Positions 47,901-61,284 of a stretch of DNA of 64,000 bases are shown piece after piece. Both the position numbers and the translations under genes were made by a program. The notes under the pieces are model-generated. The model was not told where the DNA came from and made no database searches. It worked only from the letters and a program-made list of their open reading frames with translations. How positions within the stretch are numbered: position 1 is the stretch's first letter; every line of letters begins with the position of its first letter. The stretch comes from Tanytarsus gracilentus (Eukaryota; Arthropoda; Insecta; Diptera; Chironomidae): positions 620,001 through 684,000 of the forward strand of contig JAXRKN010000032.1 of the NCBI GenBank assembly GCA_038502055.1, read 5' to 3'.

Positions 47901-50900
47901 TGTCCTGAGCTTGCGAGACAACAAGTTAACAAAACTCCCCGCTGAAATGGGAAATTGTTTAGCTCTTCACGTCATGGATGTTTCTGGAAATCGTTTGCAA
48001 AATTTACCATACTCCCTGGTAAACTTGCAGCTCAAAGCCGTGTGGTTGTCTGAGAATCAAGCACAGCCACTTTTAACCTTTCAACCAGATACCGATGAGT
48101 TTACAGGCGAACAGGTAAATACTATTAATTCACATTAATGAGTTTCATGATTTTTAAAATTTAATTATTTTTTTAGGTATTAACATGTTTTCTTCTTCCT
48201 CAACAAGAGATGCAGGCCGTTAGTCCAGGTGAGTTTCATCTCTCGTCTCCCATTGAATTCTCGTTTCTGTACAATCTCTTCCTATCCCTTGGTGATGCAT
48301 ACATTGCTACACAACGGAAAACACACTCCTATAAATATTATTGGCAACTGTCATAAATCGACTCGACCGACAGTCAGTTGTAATGAATTCATATAAATTC
48401 AATAATAAATTGAATATAGTGTTTTCCAATTGAAAATTCAATTCGGACACTCGAGTGAGATTTTTGATTGATAAATTTCCAAAACTTGAAACTAAAATTT
48501 TTACGTGCTCAAATAATTCAAAAGAAGATCACTTAAGTTCGATTGCAAATTCAATTTTACTCACACTCTTTTATTATTTTTTCTTTTCTAAACTCAAAAA
48601 CACAAATTTATATTGTAATTAGAACAAGCACCGGGAAGACTATACAGATCAAATCAGAAATTCGGTTCGATGGATATATCTGATATAACACAAGAAGGTT
48701 CAGTAATAAGTTTTTGAACAAAAAAATAATTGTTATATTTAGAAAAATTCGATTAACAAAAAAATGCTAATCCTATCCTCTGTCTTGCATGATAAGATGA
48801 TTAAAAATTAAAATATATTAAACAAGTGTAGCATGTAACATATAAATTTCAATATGAATGGTGCATCCGAGTATAATTTAATTGTCAAACAATTAATAAA
48901 GCATGGATCACAATTTTAAATTCTGAGCTTAACGGAAAATTAGTTTGGAATGAGAAAAGTACATTATTAACAAGTCCCTTTATATTTTAATATTTCGCGC
49001 ACAATTAAAATGTTTATTTTTACAGAAAATCGAGAAGATTCTGACAACGAAGATTGGCAAGCTCGCGAGGAGTCCAGAACTCATTCAGTCAAGTTTAGCG
49101 AAGACTCGGCAACTGATAAGGAAACACCTTTCGTACGTCAAAATACACCGCATCCCAAGGAGCTGAAACTGAAAGCTCACAAATTGTTTTCAAAAGATAA
49201 GAAAGGAGAAGACGATTCAAATTTGCATCCGCTGTCAGAAGAAGTAAGTGAAATTTTGCTCACTAAGAGATGGCGCTTTATGTGTCTGGCATATATTTGA
49301 AAAATCATGTTCAATGAAAATTTTCCTATAATTAACATAAAATTGGTAATTTTTTTATTTTTCTAAAAAATTTATAGTCGCAACGCACAGAAAATAGTGA
49401 AAGTATTAATGAAAATCAACATGATATAAATTCATATCATCATAAGAATGATGTGCCAGCAACAGTTGTGCACACAGAAATTCAAAATTTTGTCACGTCA
49501 ACTAACGAAGTAAGACATCATCAACCCTCAGCTAATATTTAAACGATTAAATTAATCTCATTTATTTGCATAAATTAGGATGCGGAGAAGCATGTCGGGT
49601 TTCACGAAGAAGGAAATGTTTGCGAAGAAGAAGTCGAGGAGGAGGAAGAGGAAAATGACAAACGTCCCGTATCGAAGCTCCATCGTCGTGACACACCTCA
49701 TCATTTGAAAAATAAACGTGTTCAAAAGAACCTGAATGATAAGGCGGCAAATGTGATTTTGAGTAAACTTAAAGAAATGCCACATGAAATTTCTGTCGAT
49801 GAGCCTTCGCTAATTGAGACGAATCCAATGCCTCTAGTGCAAGATGTTGGTCTGCCACTGGTTGACGATGATGGTCACATTGTTGATGTCAATCAGAATG
49901 GCATCGAAATATCGGCGAATTTAAATGGTGAGTAGAATAGAGTTCTATTTGTAAGTGAGTGGAATTATAATTGTTCGCTTTATGTAGTTATCTGCAATGA
50001 TAACACAACGTTTGTATTTTTTTTCACAAATGTACGCGATAAAACTTTTGATTAGTGCGATAAGTTTAAAAAATTCACTGTACGCCTACACATTATAATT
50101 GTGATGGTGAAATATTTACGAAAATATGTGAATCAAACGGCAATTTTTACCCGAAAAAAAATATTTTTCGTTTACCTGTAGTGGTAACAGTGGCAATTGC
50201 ACAACACTCTTTACCTTATACTACTCTAAAACATAAATATGAATGGTATTGAGTTACTATTTCAACTTTACTTACACTCTAGTTAGTCATTTCCAAGCCT
50301 TTCAAAGAAATACATCAAATATTAAAAGAGGAAAAAATTAATTGCATTTTTCGCTCTATCAATTGTCCAAATTGCAAAATCGTCAGCATTCTATCACAAA
50401 TCACCAATTTTTTAAAACGGATAATTAATCAATTTTGAAACAAAAAAGTAGAAAAAGAAAAATTTTCTAGGATTGAATAAAGGCTCAACAGGTGGAAAAA
50501 TGTACAAAGAGAAAGAGAGTGTTAAAGTTTAAAAATAGCACACGTACAGGTTGCATTTCGAGCTATATCGTTTAGACAACCCTCTTTCATTCATGCTCAC
50601 TCATTCGCTTATCGCTGAAATAAATGATAAGAGTAAATTCATGCTATTATTATAGCAACTGATAAAAGGAGGACAAATTTTTCACCTACGTTCACTCGTA
50701 TTTTTATTTTCAACGAAACACCATTGGAGCAAAGTGGAAGTGTGTTTACATTAAAGCAATGACATCATCACGCACTGTGCTGTTTGTTGATTGTTTGATA
50801 AAATAATTTGAGCAGAAAGATATCTTGAACATTTTGAAGAGGAATAATCGCATGACTAATCAATCGTGTATGTCGACTAGAATTCTGAAGTGTTTCAACG

Positions 50901-53900
50901 CGTAGTCATTTATACACACCAACCAGTTGAACTTGAAAAAGAAGAAGAAAAAGAGTAGAGCACTAAAAGTCAAACAATAGATAAATCAGCTGGTTGAAAT
51001 GTTTAGCGTAAAATTTAAAGTGACGGAAGACCCGCGATATAATTCGCTTCCAAGTCGAAGAAATAAATCAAATGGCTCGTTATCATCATCGACATCGTCC
51101 CTCTCAAGAATTCAGCAATCACCAAAGAAAAGCTCATTTTTGAGTAACAAGAGTGGAAAGAGCAACAAGAAAGTTCGCATTCAAACTGCAAATGAAAATA
51201 ATTTTCATGGTAGGTGATGGCCAGCGAGCAACAAAAATTACTTTCTATGAAAATCGCGTCATTGAAAAGGCATAGCTGTATTTGTTGACACATATACCAA
51301 AAAAATTAAAATTTTGTTGAGAGAGAGAGAGAGAAAATTATGTAGTTTGAAGGTGATTAGCACCACTAGAGAGTAGACGTGAAGGAAAAAATACTACAAT
51401 TTACTATAAGAGCAACAACAACAAAATCACATTTCAGACCATAAACGCAAGCGATGATGTCAGAGAGAATGGAATTTATTTTTTTTTGTGCGCCCGTGAA
51501 AAACTAGCGGCTAAAACACGCAATGAATGAATTAAATATGTAAACAAAAGACAAATTTTTTTTCCTGACCATATACCTGACAAAAAATATTGATTTTAAA
51601 ACTCGCTTCTAAAGTGTGAAATCATGAAATTATTTTAATCAATCTTTATCATCATTTTAAAAAGTATATTTAGAAGAATTTAAATGACAAATTTTTTTTG
51701 TCAAAGCTACAAAAACTAGAAAAGTTGACCGCATGACCTGCTTTAATAGAAGTTAATGGAAATTATCATTCTAATTGCGCTAGATATTATGAAAAAATAA
51801 TGAAATTACGCGTACTTCGAGCCCCTATGTTGGCGGTAGTTTAAAATTTTAAATGATAGCGTACAAAAAAACAAATGCAGCAGCGGCAAACTGATACAAC
51901 TAATTGTTGATTAATTGTCAAGGTCAGTGCGTTTGTTTTCTACACATGCTGGAAAATATTCATGATAGTATCAGTGAATGGGTGCTATTTCACTGAGAGA
52001 ATGTCGCTATTTAAGTTATTTCTCTTTCTCTCTCAACACATCACTTAGAGTTTATAAAGTTTTTTGTTTAACTCGTTTCCATAGACGACAATATCAAAGG
52101 CTGACTCACTCGCTCACTCATCCATATATGCATGTTACATGTATTTTTCATCATCTAGACAACCATCATCGATTTATACTTTTAGTATTTATTCAGAGTT
52201 CAAAACAATCGCACACATTTCAAGCGATAGGTTTTTATCGAAGAAACAAATTTAATTCGAGTCGATAACAAAAAAATTAATTTTTAAGTATTCAAAAAAA
52301 TTAGGGGTGAGAATGATTTTAAAGAACGTAAATCACGTCGTGTCGTCGTGTACGTGGGTGTCGTGAGTGTCGTGGGTGTACGTCAGTGTACGTGGGTGTA
52401 CGTCAGTGTCGTGTGTGTACGTCAGTGTCGTCAGCGCACTTAATTATTTTTTAATAACTTAATTTAAATTTGTATAATAATCCAAAAATATTTTATAAAC
52501 TCTCAAAGTTATTAAAATATTTAAAGACCATTCACAAAAGCTTTAAGCTTAATTTTTATTTAAAAAATTTTCTTATAAACTTAAAATTACGCTTGGCATG
52601 AAATTTTTATTGGAAAGTTCTTTTCATTTTGGAGTTTTTATAAAGTTTTAAAAATTAATTTAGGTAGTTTTTTTTTGTATTTTGTAAATTAAACAGACTG
52701 TTGAATTAAACGCAAGTGCAAAGTGCACTTTAATTTTTTTTAAAATTACTTTAATTCCTAAAAAAATTTTGTTTTGCATGAAAAAGTTTTAAAAAAAAAA
52801 TTTAAAAAATAATGACATTATGTTTGGAAGCGAAAGAGTTAAAACTTTAGAATGAAAAAAAAATTATTTAACCTTTTTTGTACATTTATTTTTTTTGTTG
52901 CGATTTGATGAGTTAATATCACCAGAATTATCACCTGGGTGTTTTCACCACTTGATGATATATTAATTTAAATATATAAATACTGATTTTTTAAAATATT
53001 TGATTTTAAACAAAAAAATTTATTTTATATTGATAATTAAATTTGATGTTAATAAAATTTTAATTTATTTAATTAAAAAACTTTGTAAAATTGATGTAAA
53101 GTAGTAATTTAAATTTAATTTTTTTTTTTTAGTAGCAACGCAACGTTCAACGGTTAATGTAAAATATTTGAATAGTGGGTTTTTTTTCTGTTTGTTTAAA
53201 ATTTTTTTTGTAGTTAAAGCGTGAAAAAAATGGTTTCAAATATTATGAACTGTTATTCTTTTTAAAAAAGTTTAATATATATTTTTATAGACACATGTGG
53301 GCTGGGGGTGTCGCGGTCGCGTTCACTTAAATTTTACTAGTTCTCATCCCTGGAAAAAAATATACTTTTGTGGTTGGTCAGAAAGAAAAATTTATAAGGC
53401 GATTAAAATACTGAGGAAAAAATCTCGAACAAGCAGCGACGTAAAATCCGTGAAAAAAAATTACACAAAAATGAAAGAAAAAAGTCCTACGAGTCAATTC
53501 ATCAAAATCAATTGTAATTTTTCCTAAACAAACTTAAAAATTTTCGTCGCATTTAAATATTGCGCAATTCGTGTAAATTTTTTAATTTTCTGATGCTATA
53601 ACAACATTTCTGATGCGATCTAAGTTATTTTTCCATTCATTCTCGAAAATATGTGCAGTTAAAAAATTCTAATATTTGCAAAAGTTCTAAGTAAATTTTA
53701 TTCAATTTTAATATCTTTTTCATAGATTCCACAGATGCACTCACGGCATTGAAAGTGGAACGTTTAGAAATTCACATTGAACGAACGTCAGCGGGTCTTG
53801 GACTGTCAATTGCTGGTGGAAGAGGTTCAACACCTTACAAGGGCGACGACGAAGGAATTTTTATATCACGTGTCACCGAAGGCGGTCCTGCTGATTTGGC

Positions 53901-56900
53901 TGGCCTTCGCGTTGGCGATAAAGTATTAAAGGTCAATGGTGTTTCTGTCGAAGATGCAGATCACTATGATGCAGTTGAAGTTCTAAAAGCATGTGGCGCC
54001 ATTTTGGTCCTCGTTGTATCGCGCGAAATTACAAGACTAATTGGACATCCGGTGTTCTTGGAGAATGGAGAGCTAGCTAAGATTGCCATCGACCGAAAAG
54101 ATAATGCAAAAATCATTCCGGCGCCAATTCAAATTCCGTTGGAAAATGAAGTAAATGAACAAAAATATCAAACACCACATTCCGCAATATTAGATAATTC
54201 TGGCTCACATCACGCCATCGCTAGTCACTTATTGCATGGATCAATTGCTTCCGATGTTGTTCACAAAGTAACCCTTCATACCACACTCATTCGAGATACG
54301 GTCGGTCAGGGTCTTGGGTAAGTTAAAATCACTTTTACCCCTTTTCAATCCTTTCGATGAACTTTGTTATAATATCCAAAATGTGCTTCAGCTTCTCCAT
54401 AGCCGGTGGCAAAGGACACGCACCATTTGTTGATGGGTCGGATGGAATATTTATATCGAGAATAACTGAAGGAGGCGTTGCTCAACGAGACGGAAAAGTT
54501 CAGGTTGGAGACCGAATAGTTGCGGTATGTTAATTCGCTTTATAGCCATTTATTTGGCTTCTTTTTGCCTCAATAAAATCATTTTCATTTGAGCAACTTT
54601 CTCGAAAAACCTCACAGATTAACGGTGCCGACATGCGATCAGCTAATCACGATCAAGCAGTTCAATTATTAACGGATACACAGCGATTTGTACGTATTGT
54701 AATTGAACGTGAAGTAAAGGGACCACTCGAGCCACCACAGAGTCCCAGAAGTCCTCTCTTAAAGGGACTCAGTCCAACGGGCTATATGGCAAATAGACCG
54801 AGTAAGAAAATCATAACAAAAATATGCAAACACATAGTAATGAGACGTTAATTAAATATTTTTTTTCTTCACACATCTGTGCATAGCATACACGGGTTAT
54901 AGGAGATCAATTGGCGATATTCTAGAGACGCCAAACAGTGAAGCAACAAATAAGAGTAATCCTCCTCACACGAATAGAGATGTAGTAGATGTAGAGAATC
55001 ATAAATTAGCATCAACTGCAAAAATTATAACACACCAAAACACGTCCTCCTCTTCGACTGCGATGGACAGTGAAGCATTCATCAAGAATGAAAAAGATGC
55101 ACAAATTCAGCAAGCACCACCAAGACCAGCACCTCGTTCACTATCCACTCAGAATTCCATTCCATTAACAAATGGTAATGGCAAGAGCGATGATACAGCA
55201 CAGGTAAGATATGAACATTTGACACGCTTTCATATATATCTCGTATTTTTGTAAATATATTTTGCTTCTGTGCCTATATATACATATATATTTTTATAAG
55301 TCCCTCATCTCACCTCAATTCCCCTTCGTTTAATTATTTAAGCGAATTTTCCATTAATTCTTCTTTAATATCCTGCTGTAGATAAGCAAGAGAATTTAGT
55401 GTGTGTCTCCCTGTATTTGTAAAAAATGTCCTTTTGTGGTCTAGTCTGAAAGAAAAGATACCTTTTGAATGCATGAAAAAATAATTGCTTTATAAATGAC
55501 AGCTCTCGCGCTTCTAAAAGTTTGGAGAAAAAATTAAATTTGAGAGAAAAAATTTCACTAAACTTTTGAGATATTTTTGGCAAACATTTCTGATACTTTT
55601 ATTTATTTTCTCGCATGAAAGCTTCATGCTAAAGAAAGAAAGAAAAGAACCACCAAGCAATAGCTTTTTATTTTCCCTCTTTTATATTTTGAATAGGATA
55701 TTATTTATTATATTTTTTGGTAGACGCTTAAATGCCATAAATCATTAGCAAATATCCAGCTAAAACTCATTTACAATTTTTCGTAACATTAACATTTTGT
55801 TTTTTATTTTTCTCTTTTTTGCTTCCCTCATCAACCGTTAAAATTATTCCTTTAAAAAAATGTTAAAACTCGCGTCATTTTATGTGAAAAAAACGCTCGA
55901 AAAACACAAAACTCTTTAGACACCTCGTCCAATGACAAGCGAAGATTTCACAGCAATGATTCCCAAACATTTCCTGAGCGGCGATAAGAGCTACGAGGTG
56001 CATAAAGAAGCACCCATCGAACAGGGCTCATCGGCAGTTACAGTAACAGTTAAGAAGGGGTCTGCAGACATTCCAATGCTGCCGCCGGCACCAACAGAAC
56101 TAGGATTAGTTACAGAAACAATCACAAAATCTACATTTACTGAAACAGTCATGACACGAGTAACCGATAATCGATTAATGGAGGAGTTAATTAGTGAGGT
56201 ATAAAAAATACACAAACACACATACACTCTTACCAGAGAGTGATACGACTGAAAAATTAGAATCTCTAATTAGCGTTCTGCACTCGTAATTCTTAGAGCT
56301 AGAGAAAAGACAAATTCTGACGATAGTGCTTAAAAAGTTTTCTCTTTCTTTTTACACTCTCTTTTCTCCTCTATTTGCACTTTTAATTTTTTTTTGTTGT
56401 GGTAAAAATAGCCAATTATTAGTTGCATTTTTTACGTTTTTACAAAATTTGCACTCGAATGAGTGTATTAGAGTGCCACCTCTCTGTATAGTTCACTAGA
56501 AAAAAATGTAGTTGAGGGCATTAATTCAGTGCCATATCGGAATAGGAGATGAGATTTTTTGATCAATTATGGTTAGTTGTCGTCAACAGAAGAATGTTGA
56601 TGTTGTATAATAGCTAGAAGCATAAAAGTTATCATGAAAACATATTTTTTACTCAACTCTGTGTGTTTGCGCGCAGGAGGAAAACTAGAGAAATTGCATA
56701 AGCTCCAGGCGCCATTCAAGCTTTCGTGCAAAAATACTATTTTCTAGCTGTTATCGCATAGCATTTTTTTGATATATTGCTGCTTTTGCGTTCGCGATGA
56801 CGACGACTTTGGAATCTCCTAAAACCTGTTGTTGGCATTGTAGTGTAGTTGTTGAAAGCCATAAATACAAGTGAGCACTCAGTCTCGGAGTTCTTTTATG

Positions 56901-59449
56901 GAAAGGCACAATCATTTTTCTTCAAGCCACTTTATGTCGTATATTTTTTTGATGACATAATTTGTTTCTCTTTTACCATTTGATTTCCTATATAGTCACT
57001 ACCTGTTGAGAGTGTGCGTTTTTATGGCAGCACTTGTTGATTTTTTTTCGCGATGTTACCAGAACAGATATGTCACTTCATACATTTTTCGAGAAATTTT
57101 TCACATAAATATTTATTAATTTTTATAGTTTTAATTTAACTCGGTGCGTTTTTGTTTTCATTTCTCTAAAGCAATTGTTTAACCTTTAAATTTTTCCATA
57201 CATACATCCATATAATTTTCCTTCAATGTTCCATCACCGTTTCCAAGCCATTAATCATAGTTGCGTAAAATTATTTTATGTTGCATGTACATCATCTGTA
57301 TGCTGTGTGATATTGCCCTCTATATTCTCTCTCTCTCTCTATTTTTCATCTATAGTATCTCTTGAATGCATGTCAAAGTTTCCCTCTTAATTTCCCCGCC
57401 TCTGCTCTGTTCCATACATATATCTTTGGGTGTTGCATGTTCAATTAAATATGGTGAAGATAAATTGTCTCTCATATCACTTGATACATGTTTTATGTGA
57501 GTGTGCAATAAAACAGATTATGTGTACAAAGAAATAGAATTTGTGAAAGCGTCAGAATGTTTTTTCTCTCTTTCTCTCTAATTCACTTACTCCCAGCATA
57601 ATAAGATAATCGTATTAGAGATGGAGCAAATATCAAATAACATTTTATTGACCTGCCTTCTTCTTTTTTCTCACCTAATAGGAAGTAGTTTTACCTAAGG
57701 ACCAAGGGCCATTAGGTAATTAATTTTCATGATTCTTCAAGTTCAATTTTTTCAAGTTTAAATTATTTTTTAACAAGGATTTTCAATAATCGGTGGGACG
57801 GATCATTCTTGTGTTCCATTTGGTGCGCGCGACCCTGGAATATTCATTTCACACGTAAGTAAATCGAAATGCTAATAAACTAAAAATATATTAATTCGAC
57901 ATGTATTCGTGTATGTGTGTTTTATAGATTGTTCCCGGAGGTATTGCGGCACAATGTGGAAAATTGCGAATGGGTGATCGTATTTTAAGGGTAAATGGCA
58001 GTGATGTGACAGGCGCGACACATCAGGAAGCGGTAATGGAATTACTACGCCCTTGTGATGAGATACAACTAACCGTACAACATGATCCCTTACCAGCAGG
58101 TTTCCAGGTATGTTTAATAAAATCTCATTTGCGCAAAACATGCTAAAAAGTTTCATATATTCAAATCAGTGACACTTTTTTAAATGACATATATGCTCAC
58201 TCACTAATTTGACACTTGCACGCTTCTTGTCTTGTCGCTAATTGAGGCTGCTTCTTTTTAAAGTCAAAATTTAATTAAATCCATCAAAAAAAATTTCTTT
58301 TTCTCATTCAAATACTTTTTCTGCTTCTCGCAAAAAATTAAATTCTTCCGCAAAGAATTGTAAAATTGAGACCGTACATACGGAGGTAAAAAAAATTAAA
58401 AAAATATTCAATTATGATGTTTAATGTATAATATTTTTCCATAAATTGCTTATGTTTAATTTCGAATGCATGCGCAAATTTTTCTGCATGCAAAATTCAT
58501 CTTAATTAAATCGATATATTTTAGTTGAGAAGTCTTTATTTATTTACTTTTACCTCCCCCTCTAGGAAGTGACAATTGTCAAGAGTGAGGGCGAAAGATT
58601 AGGGGTTCATGTCAAGGGAGGTTTGAAAGGACAAAAGGGAAATCCATTAGATCCAAATGACGAAGGTGTTTTCATATCAAAGATCAATAGCAGTGGTGCT
58701 GTTAAACGTGATGGACGACTGAAGGTCGGCATGAGGATTTTAGAGGTCAATGGTCAATCGTTATTGGGAGCAACACATCAGGAAGCTGTTGATTGTCTTC
58801 GCATGAGTGCTAATCGCTTGAATTTGGTTGTTTGCAAAGGATATGAAAAGTCAGATTTAATTCATGGAATGATCTCATCGGGTACGGGTAGTCGATTAAG
58901 TAGTCGAGCATCTGAAACTGGTTCCGAATTGAGTCTCGATCAAGATGACCTCGAAAGTTCAACAATCATCCAAAATTCTCATGTGGAGGAGCTCAATAAT
59001 AAAACCGATGATGTATTTGAGGAAGCGAGTAGAAGCCAAGAGCTCATAGAAACGAGTCAAGAAATTGCTCGGTTGGCCAATGAAGTTGCACTGCTAAGTC
59101 AAATGGAAAATGACGACAATACTGGTGCAATAGTTAAAGCGAGAGAAAAGAGCACGCCAGAGAAGGTAAATTGAGCGTATAAAATAGATTCGTGTTTTTA
59201 TCAACTGTAAAACTTATCTCTCTTATCACTTCCTTTTCAAAGGTTCTGGATATTGTCAGAGCTGCTGAATCCCTGGCACTCGGAGAAGTGATCCCGCCTA
59301 AATCACCCGTTGAGCATCATCATGAAAATTTACAAAAAACAACAACAATTGTGATGTCGAAGCACACTTTAGATAACCTTAATAATGCATCATCAACACC
59401 AGCAGAAATAACCCAAAATCAGCAACCCATGCAGGTTACCCCTGCACAG
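42410..59449 (+). CDS. scrib: Scribble polarity scaffold (LAP family: LRR + 4 PDZ), 3' end outside window
   Basis: Twenty in-frame exons: 42410-42571, 44518-44635, 46522-46690, 47274-47687, 47748-48114, 48177-48228, 48623-48697, 49026-49243, 49378-49509, 49579-49927, 53726-54317, 54392-54524, 54618-54801, 54887-55203, 55920-56198, 57682-57715, 57778-57854, 57928-58107, 58566-59165 and 59243-59449, encoding about 1,553 residues. It starts MFKCIPIFKGCNRQVEFVDK, as in insect Scribble. Leucine-rich repeats fill about residues 35-400, followed by the LAP-specific region with KETPFVRQNTPHPKEL and KLHRRDTPHHLKNKR. PDZ domains lie near residues 693-785, 864-955, 1188-1280 and 1285-1375, with carboxylate-binding loops GLGLS, GLGFS, PLGFS and RLGVH. 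Scribble acts with Dlg and Lgl at septate junctions to hold basolateral polarity and restrain growth. The C-terminal exons of the fly protein are not found before 64000, so the gene continues past the edge. Confidence 0.97.
42572..44517 (+). other. scrib intron 1
   Basis: This 1.95 kb intron lies between the start-codon exon and the next leucine-rich-repeat exon. First introns of developmental genes often hold enhancers, but no specific element was identified. Confidence 0.7.
44868..44904. repeat. GA dinucleotide microsatellite in scrib intron
   Basis: About 18 uninterrupted GA units between exons 44518-44635 and 46522-46690. A shorter GA run is at 3161-3181 and another near 51319-51333. Confidence 0.95.
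48623..48697 (+). CDS. scrib: Short symmetric scrib exon, probably alternatively spliced
   Basis: This 75 bp exon (product begins EQAPGRLYRSNQKFGSM) enters and leaves in phase 1, so skipping it joins 48228 to 49026 without a frame change. Its donor is the non-consensus GTTCAG. Both features are usual for a cassette exon. No obvious counterpart comes to mind in the fly protein, so it may be lineage-specific. Confidence 0.65.
50981..51209 (+). CDS. scrib: Alternative first exon or cassette exon of scrib
   Basis: An open frame with a Ser/Lys/Asn-rich product (EDPRYNSLPSRRNKSNGS and onward) ends in ATG|GTAGGT at 51209. The phase is 1, exactly what the PDZ1 exon at 53726 accepts. The frame opens after a TAG at 50978. 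Two readings fit. An internal promoter could use the ATG at 50999, giving a short Scribble with PDZ domains but no leucine-rich repeats. Or an acceptor ending at 51020 (TTTAAAG) could make a 189 bp in-frame cassette after exon 49579-49927. Neither has a strong pyrimidine tract, so the 5' limit is uncertain; codon composition makes a coding role likely. Confidence 0.6.
51210..53725 (+). other. scrib intron before the PDZ1 exon
   Basis: It contains the 52334-52435 minisatellite and long A/T runs. The frame at 53297-53527 (MGWGCRGRVHLNF...) has no homology and is not adopted as an exon. Confidence 0.6.
52334..52435. repeat. GTGTCGTG / GTGTACGTCA minisatellite in scrib intron
   Basis: Imperfect short repeats built from GTGTCGTG, GTGTACGTGG and GTGTACGTCA blocks, CpG-rich compared with the surrounding AT-rich intron. 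No coding frame is supported. Confidence 0.85.
55920..56204 (+). CDS. scrib: scrib exon with PRPMTSEDF motif and possible read-through end
   Basis: The coding exon ends at 56198 with GAG|GTATAA, joining in frame to EVVLPKDQGPLG at 57682. If the intron is retained, the next codons are GTA and TAA, so translation would stop at 56204, giving Scribble with only PDZ1 and PDZ2. The fly protein has the same PRPMTSEDF context. The donor is weaker than its neighbours (GTATAA). Confidence 0.75.
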   Translation, partial: TPRPMTSEDFTAMIPKHFLSGDKSYEVHKEAPIEQGSSAVTVTVKKGSADIPMLPPAPTELGLVTETITKSTFTETVMTRVTDNRLMEELISEV

Positions 59450-60654
59450 GTATGTAATTGAAAGCTATGCTCTTCCTCTCTCTCACTCCTTTACCACTAC
59501 CCATTTCATTAAAATATCTCATTCAACGTGTTTTCACTGTAAATTTTCACAATGTACCTTCGTAAATGCTTTTGTGACATTTAAAACTTTCAATACTCCT
59601 CTCATTTCATGTAAAATATTTTATATTTAGACCAATTGATTTTTTTTAGGTAAAAAGTGTCATTTTTGTGCTTTTTTATGTAAATGTATTGTAGTTAGTT
59701 CAACTATGTATTATCTTTAGCTAATATTAATTTCACTAACCCCACCAATCACCTCAACCAAATTTTTATTTTCATTTTTTGAAAAAAAAACACGCGATAT
59801 AATTTCTCTAGACGTTAATCGTACAGAACTCAGAGTTCTTAATTTTTGATTTCATTCTTTTCACCACAAAAAAATGTGAGGTAAAAATTAATGAAAGAGA
59901 AGAAAATATTTTTGGTAGTTTGTGTAAGTCGGAGGCGTTTTTGAAAATCATTATGAACACAAATATCTTATGAGTTATTAAGTTTGTAGCATGAGGATAT
60001 AAAGGGCCAAAAATATCAGCCCCTCTCTATATATTTATACATATTTTCACACAAAATTTCTCTCTATTTATAATCCCTTTTGAAATAGTCCTCTTTTCAT
60101 TTGATTTCGTTATCAATGTGTTTTTGAAGCAAAAGCTCTTTCAAATGAATTTTAAAGTCAATTAATTTTATTTCTTCTCTTTCTCCCCTTTTTATTCTCT
60201 TTTCTACAATTAACAAGCTGGATCCACTAGGCTGAAATAGTAATTTTCTACCGTAACGTAAAAACCGATTAAACTTGAACCCTTTTAAATTATCTGAAAG
60301 AAAATTGAAAATCCTTGAAAGAAGAAAATTAATTTCCGTGAATCAAAGACTGAAATTTCCTGAAAGAGCAAAAGAAAATCTTGTTTTAAAAATCCTTTTT
60401 TTCTCACACATTTTCTTGCAAAAAATGCTCTAAGTATTTTCAGAAGAAAAAAAAACTCTAAGAAGGAAAATAAAAAGTTTTTTGTAAATTAAATTTGCAC
60501 AGAGAGTCACAAAGCTTTTCTCCTTATCTATCTCTCTCTCTCGCTCATGAAGAGAATTCATCATCTCGTTAATTATATAAGACAACAAGATGGGTCTGCA
60601 AACGGCGTTGCCATTTCCAATAGCTCCGCATAGATTAGTACCCTACTCCGTTGC

Positions 60655-61070
60655 AATGAGCATTAGTGGCACTCTTGGTTAATCTTGAAGGACATTCTTC
60701 AAAAATCATCAATGTAAATCGATTCCTGATGCAATGACGAGTTCAATGACATACATGAAGCGATAGTTCTGAAAATGGACATTAGTGGCACTCCTGGTCG
60801 GCCATGATGGACATTCTTCAAAAATCGTTTATGTCAATATATTTCTGATACAATAACGAGTTCAACGATACCCATGAAGCTATAGTTCTGAAAAATGGAC
60901 ATTAGTGGCACTCCTGGTCGGCCATGATGGACATTCTTCAAAAATCGTTAATGTCAATCGATTTCTGATACAATAACGAGTTCAACGATACCCATGAAGC
61001 TATAGTTCTGAAAAATGGACATTAGTGGCACTCCTGACCAAACATGATGGACATTCCTTTAAAATCGAAG
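60655..61070. repeat. 120 bp minisatellite related to the 4015-4520 array, opposite orientation
   Basis: ATTAGTGGCACTC recurs at about 60661, 60781, 60901 and 61021, a 120 bp period. The reverse complement of the unit aligns with the 129 bp unit at 4015-4520 (shared CTTCATGGGTATCGTTGAAC and GAATGTCCATCATGG). It lies beyond the last visible scrib exon, in a probable scrib intron, and belongs to the same dispersed repeat family. Confidence 0.88.
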
Positions 61071-61217
61071 CGCATATAAGAGAAAATTGATGAAGCTGCA
61101 CTCAGGGACGTTTGGGGGTCGGACCTCAAAATAATACTCTGCACAACTAGAGCCAAAACCCGTCTTTAGCCACAAACCCGCTCATCCGCCGGTTTTGGAT
61201 ATGGGTTCACTAAGATG

Positions 61218-61284
61218 GAGAAAGTAAGAAAGTGAGAAAGTGAGAAAGTAAGAAAGTGAGAAAGTGAGAAAGTGAGAAAGTAAG
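61218..61284. repeat. 8 bp minisatellite (GAGAAAGT / AAGAAAGT)
   Basis: About eight copies of an 8 bp unit immediately after the degenerate part of the 60.6-61.2 kb repeat element. The following ALTPRRITDFKSVF frame (61294-61590) has no recognisable homology and is probably part of the same element. Confidence 0.85.

Noticed and set aside
53297..53527. 76-codon frame before the scrib PDZ1 exon
   Set aside because: It does not fit any splice phase of scrib with good sites and shows no homology.
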